Assembly: GCA_947039505.1 (NCBI GenBank)
Contig: CAMQYZ010000002.1
Span: 1-64,000, forward strand
Reading direction: 5' to 3'
DNA length: 64,000 nt
From: an uncultured Mycoplasma sp.
Lineage (GTDB): Bacteria; Bacillota_I; Bacilli_A; Mycoplasmatales; Metamycoplasmataceae
Below the pieces are notes generated by a model, which saw nothing but the letters and a program-made list of their open reading frames with translations, did no database searches and was not told the origin of the DNA. The position numbers and the translations under genes were made by a program. Positions 1 through 8,902 of the stretch are shown piece by piece. The stretch's first letter is position 1. The number at the start of each line of letters is the position of its first letter.

Positions 1-911
1 ATCAAATGAATGGACCAAGACCAATGAATCCAAATCAAATGAATGGACCAAGACCAATGAATCCAAATCAAATGAATGGACCAAGACCAATGAATCCAAA
101 TCAAATGAATGGACCAAGACCGGCTGACCACCAACAATTAACAGGTATGGTTAATTTGAATACTGGTGAATTTGTTCCAAATGTACAACCACAAATGAAT
201 GTACCAAGACAAATGAATTTGTCTCAAAGAACTACAGGATTATTTAACTTGAATACTGGTGAATTTGTTCCAAATGTACAAATTCAACAACCAATGAACA
301 TACCTCAAATGAATATACCTCAAATGAACATACCTCAAATGAATATACCTCAAATGAACATACCTCAAATGAATATACCTCAAATGAACATACCTCAGCA
401 AAGAGTTATAAACCCTAACCAAATGAATACTGGAATGATTAATATGAATACTGGTGAATTCGTTCCAAATGTACAAATTCAACAACCAATGAATACTGGA
501 CCTATTAATATTAATTCGACTCCACAAATAAATGAACAAAGTTCAATTATAGTTCCTCAACACATTAACCCTAATCAAATGAATACTGGAATGATTAATA
601 TGAATAGTAATCAACAAATAGATTCTCCAAAACCAATTATAGTTTCTCAACAAACAGATTCTGAATTAATGGCTACTAGTTTAATTTCAATGCAAACTAA
701 AAATAATCCTTTTTTTGATCCAACAATGAATACTTTTGAATTTGATTTTACAAATAATCAAGATGATTTGTCATCTGATTATTTTGGAAAAATAGAAATT
801 GATTTAAAATTAGAAGAATTGCAAAAAATTTATAACAGTAATTTAATTACTAGTGAAGAATATATAATCAAAAAAAGAGATTTAATTAAAAAAGCATTAG
901 ATAAATTATAG
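1..911 (+). CDS. Repeat-rich Asn/Pro/Met protein with SHOCT-like C-terminus (5' end outside window)
   Basis: The reading frame is already open at base 1 inside a repeat, so the true start lies upstream. The visible 303 residues have four parts: an 11-residue repeat (MNGPRPMNPNQ); three copies of a TGEFVPNVQ motif; seven MNIPQ units; and a less repetitive Asn/Gln-rich stretch. There is no membrane segment. The last about 35 residues (LEELQKIYNSNLITSEEY, then a Lys-rich helix) match the SHOCT pattern, a short C-terminal two-helix domain with the core L-x-x-L-x-x-G/S-x-I-T-x-E-E-F/Y. The gene lies 41 bases before dnaJ on the same strand and may be cotranscribed with it. I do not recognise the full protein. 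Low-complexity N-terminus plus SHOCT tail suggests an oligomerising or scaffold role, which is inference. Confidence 0.75.
   Translation, partial: QMNGPRPMNPNQMNGPRPMNPNQMNGPRPMNPNQMNGPRPADHQQLTGMVNLNTGEFVPNVQPQMNVPRQMNLSQRTTGLFNLNTGEFVPNVQIQQPMNIPQMNIPQMNIPQMNIPQMNIPQMNIPQMNIPQQRVINPNQMNTGMINMNTGEFVPNVQIQQPMNTGPININSTPQINEQSSIIVPQHINPNQMNTGMINMNSNQQIDSPKPIIVSQQTDSELMATSLISMQTKNNPFFDPTMNTFEFDFTNNQDDLSSDYFGKIEIDLKLEELQKIYNSNLITSEEYIIKKRDLIKKALDKL
6..122 (+). repeat. 33-bp in-frame tandem repeat
   Basis: Three full copies (6-38, 39-71, 72-104) and a partial fourth (105-122) of a 33-bp unit encode MNGPRPMNPNQ. The array continues past the left edge of the window. The copies are identical at the DNA level, which favours slippage or recombination and length variation between strains. 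Confidence 0.9.
294..398 (+). repeat. 15-bp in-frame tandem repeat (MNIPQ x7)
   Basis: Seven consecutive 15-bp units encode MNIPQ. Units alternate between AAC and AAT for Asn, so the DNA has a higher-order 30-bp period, which points to expansion by duplication of a two-unit block. The unit length is a multiple of three, so copy-number changes keep the frame. Confidence 0.9.
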
Positions 912-952
912 TAATTAACAAAAATATTTAATCTATGGTAATATTTTAAATT

Positions 953-2086
953 ATGAGTAAAAACAAAAAAGATTATTATGAAGTTTTGGGAGTTTCTAAA
1001 AACGCCGATACTAAAGAAATTAAACAAGCATACAGAAAATTAGCTATGAAATATCATCCAGATAAGAATTCATCTCCTGAAGGAGAAGAAAAATTCAAGG
1101 AAATTAATGAAGCTCATGAGCACTTGTCTGACAACGATAAAAGAAAAGAATATGATACATATGGACACAATGGACCTTCTTTCGGTTCAGGTGGACAAGG
1201 CGGATTCGGACAAGGTGGATTCGGACAAGGTGGATTCGGAGATTTCTTTAGTGATGTTTTTGGCGGCGGATTCAACCCTTTTGGAACACAAGGTAGATCA
1301 AGACAAGACAAAAATGCTAAATTAAAGGGAAATACTCTTCAAGCAAAAATTGAAATTAGTTTTTTAGATTCTGTTTTAGGTAAAGAGTTTTCTGAAAAAT
1401 TAACAAAATATACTACATGTCACAAATGTATGGGTTCTGGAGCTCATTCAAAAGAAGATATTAAGAAATGTGCTACTTGCAATGGAACTGGAGAGCAAAC
1501 CAGAAGAGTTCAAACACCTTTTGGACAAATAGTTGAACAAGTTTCTTGTAGACCATGTCATGGTGAAGGGAAATCTATCCTTAAAAAATGTCAAGAATGT
1601 CATGGAAATGGAATCATTAAAACTGTGGGTACTCCACAAATTAAAATACCAGGCGGAATTAGAGAAGGGCAAACTTTAATAATAAAAGGTTATGGTGGTC
1701 CAGGTAAAAATGGTGGAGAATCAGGTGATTTAATATTGATTGTTGGAATTCAAAAACATAATTATTATACAAGAGATGGAGATCACATTCTTTTAGATTT
1801 TCCAGTTTCATTTATAAGTATATTAAATGAAGATACGCTAAAAATACCCACACCTTACGGAACAGAAGATATTGTCTTAAAACAAGAAATAAAATCCGGA
1901 ACAATTGTTAACATTAAAAAAAGAGGTTTTAAAAATTTGGAAACAGGAGTTTATGGTGACTTAAAATTAAACATCAAAATTTATGTACCCAAAATAAAAG
2001 ATAAGGAACGTAATCAAGTTTCTGAAATTTTAAATAATGTAAAAGATAAGGCTCATGAGGATTGATTAGCAAAAGTTAAAAAATAA
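953..2086 (+). CDS. dnaJ: Chaperone protein DnaJ
   Basis: Cochaperone that delivers unfolded substrates to DnaK and stimulates its ATPase in the cytoplasm. At 377 residues it has the full type I layout: J-domain (about residues 5-70) with the HPD motif in YHPDKN; Gly/Phe-rich linker with three GGFGQ-type repeats; four CxxCxGxG zinc-binding motifs ([32 protein letters not shown]); then the substrate-binding C-terminal domain. A UGA at 2063-2065 is read as Trp, adding seven residues before the TAA. There is no clear Shine-Dalgarno. It is followed after 10 bases by a small unknown gene, then cmk and der. dnaK is not in the window. Confidence 0.97.
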
Positions 2087-2096
2087 AGTAATATTT

Positions 2097-2495
2097 ATGA
2101 ATAAAGAAACCAGAGTAAAAAAATGAATGAAATATCGAGAAGAAATATTAGAGAATAAAAATATTAGAGAATCTCTTGTAAATACAAATGAAGATTTTAA
2201 AAAACAATATGAAAAAATTTCCACCATATTTCATAATATTGATTTTATTGAAAACGAAAATTTCCTTTCAAGAATTGATTCTATTGACTTAAAAACACAA
2301 TTTAAAATTGATGAAATTGATAAATTATTAAATTTTGTAAACCAAATTGAAAAAAGAAGTGGTAAAAAAAACGATGAAAAGAATTATAATACCAATAAGT
2401 ATGATAAATTTATTGCAAAATATTTTGTTAATGAAATTAAATCAGAAGATGAATTGGGTAAAATCAAAGTCACTAAAATAGAATTAGGGAAGTAA
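2097..2495 (+). CDS. Small charged protein of unknown function upstream of cmk
   Basis: A 132-residue protein starting at ATG 2097; one UGA (2124-2126) is read as Trp in the N-terminal segment VKKWMKYR. It is rich in Glu, Lys, Asn and Ile, with no membrane segment or signal peptide, and looks mostly helical with possible coiled coil. It lies 10 bases after dnaJ and 5 bases before cmk on the same strand, so it is almost certainly cotranscribed. I recognise no family. Tight packing and the absence of internal TAA/TAG support a real gene. Confidence 0.7.
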
Positions 2496-2500
2496 TTGTT

Positions 2501-3172
2501 ATGAGTAAAATTAATATTGCCATTGATGGACCTTCTGGAGTAGGCAAAAGTACTATTGCTAAAACAATTTCAGAAAAATTAGATTATCTTTTTATTAATA
2601 CAGGATTAATGTATAGAGCCATTTCTTATTTTTGTATAGAAAATAAAATAAATATTCATAATGAATCAGAAGTTGTAAACAACCTTAAAGCCATTGAATT
2701 AGTTATTTTACCTCAAGAACAAATTACTTTAAATGGTATTAATGTTAGTAAAAATCTTAGAGAAGAAGAAATATCCATTGCATCATCAATCATTGCCAAT
2801 TATAAAGAAGTTAGAAAATTTTGTGTTTTAAAACAACAAAAATATACAACCAATAAAGGAGTCATTATGGAAGGCAGAGATATTGGAAGTGTAGTAATTC
2901 CTGATGCAGAATTAAAAATTTTTCTTAATGCTAATTTATCAACAAGATCTCAAAGAAGAATTTTGCAATTACAAGCCAACAATATTAAATGCGATCAAGA
3001 CAGTGTTCAAGAAAATATTTTAAAAAGAGATGAATTTGATATAAATAGAGCTAATGATCCTCTCAAAAAAATGTTAGATGCTATTGAAATTGATACATCT
3101 AACATTACCATTGATGAAGTTGTTAATCAAATAATAGAATTAGCTATGGAAAGAATAAATGATGAACAATAA
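2501..3172 (+). CDS. cmk: Cytidylate kinase (CMP kinase)
   Basis: Phosphorylates CMP and dCMP with ATP, feeding CTP/dCTP synthesis in the cytoplasm. At 223 residues it fits the bacterial family. The P-loop GPSGVGKST is at residues 9-17, NTGLMYRA follows at the substrate-binding region, and [10 protein letters not shown] and the R-R-I-L lid segment are in the expected order. An AGGGAAG ribosome binding site precedes the start. The 3' end overlaps the start of der by about 11 bases, the common cmk-der arrangement, suggesting translational coupling. Confidence 0.96.
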   Translation: MSKINIAIDGPSGVGKSTIAKTISEKLDYLFINTGLMYRAISYFCIENKINIHNESEVVNNLKAIELVILPQEQITLNGINVSKNLREEEISIASSIIANYKEVRKFCVLKQQKYTTNKGVIMEGRDIGSVVIPDAELKIFLNANLSTRSQRRILQLQANNIKCDQDSVQENILKRDEFDINRANDPLKKMLDAIEIDTSNITIDEVVNQIIELAMERINDEQ

Positions 3173-4460
3173 TTTAGTTGCAATAATAGGAAGACCAAAC
3201 GTTGGAAAAAGCACTCTTTATAATAAAATTATTGGTAAAAGAAAGTCTATTGTTTATGATGAACCGGGAGTTACTAGAGATCGTTTGTACCATAAAGTAA
3301 GTTGATTAAATCAAATATTTACAATTATTGATACAGGAGGAATTAGCACTGAAAAAAAACCTTTTTTAGAAGATATTAAAATACAGGCACAAATCGCTAT
3401 AGAAGAAGCGCTTGTTGTTGTTTTTGTTTTGGACGGAAGAATGGATGTTACTAAAGAAGACTTTCATGTAATAGACTTAATAAGAAAAAGTGGTAAAAAG
3501 ATTATTATTGCCGCCAATAAAATGGAAGGAAATAAATCTTTTGACTCATCAATTTACACGCTAGGAGTTGAAGATATATTACCTATTTCTGCACTTCATG
3601 GAGAAGGTGTAGGAGAATTACTGGAAACTATATTCAAAGAATTCAAAGACAATGATGATCTTGTAAAAGACTCTTTTAAACTTTCAATAATCGGTAAACC
3701 TAACGCAGGGAAAAGCAGTCTACTAAATAAATTATTAAAAGAAGAAAGAGCAATAGTTTCAGCAATAGCCGGAACTACTAGAGATTCTATAAACTCTAAA
3801 CTAATAATTGGTGAAGAAGAATTTGAAATAATTGATACCGCAGGCATTAATAGAAAATCAAAATTAGTGGAATCTATTGATCATTATGCTTTAGGAAGAG
3901 CTTTTAATTCTTTAGATGAAAGTAATCTTGCTTTATTAATGATTGATGCTACTAATGAACTTTCTCATTTTGATGCTAGAATTGCTGGTTATGCCATGGA
4001 AGTTAAAAAACCTATAATAATAGTTATTAATAAATGAGATTTAATTGAAAAAAATACATATACAATGGTTGAATATGAAAAAAAGATTAGAAAAGAATTT
4101 AAATTTATGTCATGAGCTCCAATTGTTTTTATTTCAGCTCTAACAGGAAGTAAATTAGATAAACTAATGGCAGAAATTACCCTTGTAAAAGTAAATATAG
4201 AAAGAGAAGTTAAAACATCTTTATTGAACGAAGTAATTATGGAAATGCAACAAATGCAACCTGCACCATCACTTAAAGGTAAAAGAGTTAATATCACATA
4301 CATCAAACAAATTAATGGGGATATTCCTACTTTTGTATTGTTTGTAAATAATGTTGACTATTTACACTTTACATATAAGAGATATATAGAAAATCAGATG
4401 AGAGAGTACTTCGATTTTCGAGGAACACCTATTTCTTTAGTTTTTAGAAATAAAAAATAA
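3162..4460 (+). CDS. der: GTPase Der (EngA), ribosome assembly
   Basis: Essential GTPase with two tandem G domains that helps mature the 50S subunit. The first P-loop GRPNVGKST is at residues 10-18 and GVTRDR follows; the second P-loop GKPNAGKSS is near residue 178, with DTAGI and NKWD after it (this Trp is UGA). The C-terminal KH-like domain ([13 protein letters not shown] to the end) is complete. The 432-residue length is normal. The start lies inside the end of cmk; ATG 3159 is an equally good start three bases upstream. Two UGA codons (4035, 4110 region) and one near 3304 are read as Trp. Confidence 0.96.
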
Positions 4461-4463
4461 TTG

Positions 4464-4472
4464 TGTTATAAT
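4464..4472 (+). promoter_or_regulatory. Extended -10 promoter of hup
   Basis: TGTTATAAT is a TGn plus TATAAT extended -10 box directly after the der stop codon. No convincing -35 box is visible. A GGGAG ribosome binding site follows at 4494-4498, before the hup ATG at 4504. Confidence 0.7.
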
Positions 4473-4503
4473 TTATTCAATATGTTTTAAACTGGGAGTA
4501 TAT

Positions 4504-4773
4504 ATGAATAAAAAAGAATTAGTTGTTGAATTATCTAACGTAACAGAAATGACACAAAAAGATACTGAGTTGATTATTAATGCATTTATAAATGTTGTTA
4601 GTGATCAATTAAAAAAAGGTGAACAAATTACGCTTGCAGGATTTGGAACATTTAAAAAAGTAGATAAAGCCGCTAGAATTGGTGTAAACCCTGCAACAGG
4701 AGCAAGAATAGATATTGCTGCCAAAAGTGTACCAAAATTTATGCCTGCTAAACTTTTCAAAGATTCTTTTTAG
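4504..4773 (+). CDS. hup: DNA-binding protein HU
   Basis: Small basic nucleoid protein that bends DNA as a dimer. At 89 residues it matches the HU/IHF family: MNKKELV start, the GEQITLAGFGTFKK core, then the DNA-binding arm with GVNPATGARIDIAAKSVPKF, whose Pro intercalates in DNA. It has its own extended -10 promoter and good ribosome binding site after der. Its end lies only 4 bases from the convergent recU end, with no clear hairpin. Confidence 0.97.
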   Translation: MNKKELVVELSNVTEMTQKDTELIINAFINVVSDQLKKGEQITLAGFGTFKKVDKAARIGVNPATGARIDIAAKSVPKFMPAKLFKDSF

Positions 4774-4777
4774 GTCT

Positions 4778-5248
4778 CTATAAATATTTTAAAAAATCTA
4801 TAACTCCAGGAAAAAGGAGATCAAGTTTAATGGCTTTTTCTTCAATATATTCTAGTGTTATGGATTTTTTTTCGTAATTTATCAAAGAAACATCAACCAA
4901 AAAGAAATCATTAGTTCCTTTAAATAATATTATATAAAACGCTAATCCTCCATGTCGCTTAATTGACTTTAAGTAATTATGTTGATGTTCTTTAAAATTA
5001 CTTTTAGGTATTGTTTTAGCTTTAACTGATTTTGCTTCAAATGCAACGAAAATTCCATGATATATTCCGTAATAATCTACAGTACTTTTAGAAACAATAA
5101 TTCCATTTTTAATTTTTTTAGTAATATCTAATGAAGAAAATTTTATATCTAACATTTTTTTATGAAAAATGGCAATTTCTTTTTCTCGATATTGTTTAAT
5201 TGTATTGTTAATTATTGTCTCCAATAACATGCCTCTATTGTTATACAT
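4778..5248 (-). CDS. recU: Holliday junction resolvase RecU
   Basis: Cleaves four-way DNA junctions during recombination and chromosome segregation in Firmicutes and Mollicutes. Visible motifs: NRGMLLE near the start, the catalytic block STVDYYG then FVAFEAK (Asp, Glu-x-Lys of the PD-(D/E)XK fold), and FKEHQHNYL. I chose ATG 5248, preceded by GGAAA at a fitting distance, giving 156 residues; an in-frame TTG at 5281 would add 11. It is shorter than Bacillus RecU, which has a longer N-terminal extension. Confidence 0.85.
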   Translation of the reverse strand: MYNNRGMLLETIINNTIKQYREKEIAIFHKKMLDIKFSSLDITKKIKNGIIVSKSTVDYYGIYHGIFVAFEAKSVKAKTIPKSNFKEHQHNYLKSIKRHGGLAFYIILFKGTNDFFLVDVSLINYEKKSITLEYIEEKAIKLDLLFPGVIDFLKYL

Positions 5249-5341
5249 ATAATCTATTTCCAAAAATTTATATTTTTGCAATAATAAAAAGAATAATTAA
5301 GAAAAAAACATGCTTTTAGTTATCTTTATTGTTTTTAAAGT

Positions 5342-5349
5342 TGTATAAT
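5342..5349 (+). promoter_or_regulatory. Promoter (-10) of gapA
   Basis: TGTATAAT lies 55 bases before the gapA start; a GGAG ribosome binding site (5395-5398) follows. The roughly 50-base leader fits a strongly expressed glycolytic gene. No clear -35 box is seen. Confidence 0.6.
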
Positions 5350-5352
5350 TAA

Positions 5353-6411
<1,059 letters not shown>

Positions 6412-6427
6412 TTCTTTGAATTATTAT

Positions 6428-6454
6428 AAAAAACACTTTAATAAGTGTTTTTTT
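6428..6454 (+). terminator. Intrinsic terminator after gapA
   Basis: A perfect stem AAACACTT / AAGTGTTT with a 4-base loop (6431-6450), followed by T4 and preceded by A3. It sits between the convergent gapA and manB ends and could work in both directions. Confidence 0.85.
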
Positions 6455-6471
6455 GTATTTATCAATTTATT

Positions 6472-7989
6472 TTAATATAAATTTTTAAGAATGTTAAAAT
6501 AATAATTATAATTTTCCAAAGCTATATCTCGCTTTTCGTGAGTAAAGAATAAATATATTTTGATTTTAGGTTCTGTTCCTGAAGGTCTTAAAGAAATTCA
6601 AGACCCATCTAAAAATTCATAAGTTAACATATCATTAGCTTGAATTGAGCCTATGCCATTATTGTAATTGAGGAATTTAGAATTTTGAATGTTTAATTTT
6701 TCAAAAGATGTTTTAATTTTTTTCAAATCATTGTCTGACTTAATATTCAAAACTATTGTTCCGCTTTCTACATATCCATATTTGTTATATATATCATCCA
6801 AAGTTTGTATTAAATTAAGTCCTTTGGTTTTATAATAACTTGCCATTTTTGTCAAAATAACTATTGATTGTATAGCGTCTTTATCACGACAAATATTGGC
6901 ATCAATAAGAGAACCATAACTTTCTTCAAAAGCGTAAAGTAACTTTTGTTTAGGATTTTCATTAGATAAGTGTTGAATTAAATTTCCTATTCATTTAAAG
7001 CCGGTTTCAGTCATATAATGTTTTAAGCCGTTTTCTTCAGCCATTTTTTTAGGCAAAGTAGAAGAAACAAAAGAATAAACTAAATAATATTTATCTAAAT
7101 TTTCTCCTTTTAACTGATCTATCAAATAATTAAATATTAAAATCCCTGTTTCATTACCAGATAATATTTGATATTCATTATTGTGTTTAACTGCCAAACC
7201 CACTCTGTCTGCATCAGGATCTGTCACCAAAGCGATATCACAATTATTATTTTCAGCTATTTTCAATACATTATCAAATGATTCTTTAGCTTCTGGATTT
7301 GGATTTGCAGAAAATGTAAACTCAGTATCCTCTTGCATTTCATTCATTTCATAAAAAGCATTAACATTAAGTTCAGAAAATAATCTTTTAACCGGTTTAG
7401 CGCCTGTCCCGTGTTGAGGAGTGTAAGCAATATATATATTAGATAAATCTCTTATTTCTCCACCAATTTTTTTTACAAATTCAAGATATTCATCCATTAA
7501 AGTATTTGTTATTAAATGAAAATATGTTTTATTTAAATCAATTTTAACATTTATAGATTCACTATAAGGGTTGAAATATGTTATTAATTTTTTGATATCC
7601 TGAGGAAGTAATTGACAACCTTGATCATCATACAATTTAACACCATTGTATTCTTTTGGATTATGACTAGCAGTTATATTTACCGCCCCAATTGCTGATA
7701 ATTGTCTTGTAGCAAAAGAAATGAATGGAGTAGGAGCTATTTCTTCATTGTAATGAACATTTATTCCATATTGAGATAAGACTGCAGCGGTAATTTCTGC
7801 AAAGTTTTTGCTTTGTCTTCTATTATCTCTCCCTATAACCACACCTTGTGTTTTTGCATTTTCAAAATTATCAATAAGATATTTAGCAAATCCCTCAATT
7901 ACTCTAACTATATGAAATTCATTTAGTTTGTCTTCACCTTTCCCTAAAATTCCTCTTATACCAGCTGTTCCAAACTCTAATTTTTTCAT
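6472..7989 (-). CDS. manB: Phosphoglucomutase/phosphomannomutase
   Basis: Interconverts hexose 1- and 6-phosphates; beside a Leloir operon the likely job is glucose-1-P to glucose-6-P. The 505-residue protein has all alpha-D-phosphohexomutase signatures: GTAGIRG near the N-terminus, the phosphoserine loop TASHNPKEYNGVK, metal site DPDADRVGLA, sugar loop GNETGI, and the C-terminal phosphate loop RPSGTEPKIKIY. The last is reached only by reading UGA as Trp (6598-6600). It is divergent from the RpiR-type regulator and shares its operator region. AAGGA precedes the start. Confidence 0.95.
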
Positions 7990-8046
7990 TTTATTATCCT
8001 TATATTATCTTCTGTTTTTACTTAATTAATTATATAATTGAAACTC

Positions 8047-8052
8047 ATTATA
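8047..8052 (-). promoter_or_regulatory. -10 box of manB
   Basis: TATAAT on the minus strand, about 57 bases before the manB start. It abuts the left arm of the rpiR inverted repeat, so a protein bound there could also affect manB. Other AT-rich -10-like sequences lie closer to manB. Confidence 0.45.
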
Positions 8053-8085
8053 TAACCAATAAATAAGATATAATTTATTGGTTAT
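8052..8085 (+). promoter_or_regulatory. 13-bp perfect inverted repeat, probable rpiR operator
   Basis: ATAACCAATAAAT (8052-8064) and ATTTATTGGTTAT (8073-8085) are exact reverse complements separated by 8 bases. The spacer and right arm contain the rpiR -10 box (TATAAT, 8069-8074), and the right arm ends in the rpiR start codon. The left arm touches the manB -10 box. This is the position expected for an autoregulatory operator. As RNA it would not form if transcription starts near 8081, so a DNA site is more likely than a hairpin. Confidence 0.65.
8069..8074 (+). promoter_or_regulatory. -10 box of rpiR-type gene (leaderless)
   Basis: TATAAT ends 9 bases before the ATG at 8084 and there is no Shine-Dalgarno, so the transcript probably starts at or just before the start codon. 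Confidence 0.6.
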
Positions 8086-8902
8086 GAATGCAAGTGATAA
8101 AATTACCTCAATATTAATGAACAATGAACATATCTTAACTGATATAGATAAAAGAATCCTTAAACATATTTTAAAAGTACAAATCAAGGGTGATATATTT
8201 TTGTTAAAAATAGAAGATATTGCATTAGAAATGAATGTCAGTAATTCAAAAATAACTAAGACATTACAAAAGTGTGGTTTTTCTGGATACAAAGATTTTA
8301 GATATGCAATTTCACAAAATGATAAGCAAATAAATGATGAAAATTTAATTCATAAATATTTAAAAGATACATTAATATATTCTATAAATAAAAGTTTTGA
8401 AAATATATCGAATTATGATTTTGCTTTTTTTAATAAGTTGATTGATAGCTCTAATGATATTTATTTTTTGTCTGGAGGTTTAAATCATCATATTAGTTCC
8501 ATATTCGCTGCCAAATATAATAAAATTGGTAAGCGTTCAAAAGCAATAGAAATATCCAATCCAGAATGTAATAATATCAATGAAAACTCTTTAGTTATCG
8601 TCGTTTCTTTGTCTGGTAAAAATTATAAAATTAAAAATAGAATTAAGTATATCCGAGAAAATATTCCTAATGTTAAAATTGTCTCCATTACTATTGCCAA
8701 TAAAACAAATGTTTTTGAATATTCTGATAAAGAATATTCTTTAACTTTTATAGATTATGAAAACTTGAATGAAAGAGAATTGCCTAGACACTCATTTTCA
8801 ATTATATCCACATTTTTAAACATGTTTTTTTTAGAATATTACAAAAGTAAAAGTGAAAAATTTGATAATATAATCAAAACTAATGCAGATAAAATTACTT
8901 AA
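8084..8902 (+). CDS. MurR/RpiR-family transcriptional regulator
   Basis: Sugar-phosphate-responsive DNA-binding regulator of 272 residues. The N-terminal HTH_6 domain (about residues 1-75) has the helix-turn-helix EDIALEMNVSNSKITKTLQ followed by GFSGYKDFRYAI, a family hallmark. A SIS domain follows (about 110-240), with the sugar-phosphate loop YFLSGGLNHHISS and VVVSLSGKNYKIKN. An in-frame TTG at 8078 is an alternative start. It is divergent from manB and convergent with galTM, overlapping that gene's end by 8 bases. Inference: it controls the galactoside island and itself through the repeat at 8052-8085. Confidence 0.88.
   Translation: MNASDKITSILMNNEHILTDIDKRILKHILKVQIKGDIFLLKIEDIALEMNVSNSKITKTLQKCGFSGYKDFRYAISQNDKQINDENLIHKYLKDTLIYSINKSFENISNYDFAFFNKLIDSSNDIYFLSGGLNHHISSIFAAKYNKIGKRSKAIEISNPECNNINENSLVIVVSLSGKNYKIKNRIKYIRENIPNVKIVSITIANKTNVFEYSDKEYSLTFIDYENLNERELPRHSFSIISTFLNMFFLEYYKSKSEKFDNIIKTNADKIT

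Noticed and set aside
1-400. CRISPR-like repeat array
   Set aside because: Repeats are contiguous, in frame (33 and 15 bp) and have no spacers; they encode a repetitive protein.
240-539. Minus-strand ORF through the repeats
   Set aside because: It mirrors the plus-strand MNIPQ and TGEFVPN repeats; the real gene is on the plus strand.
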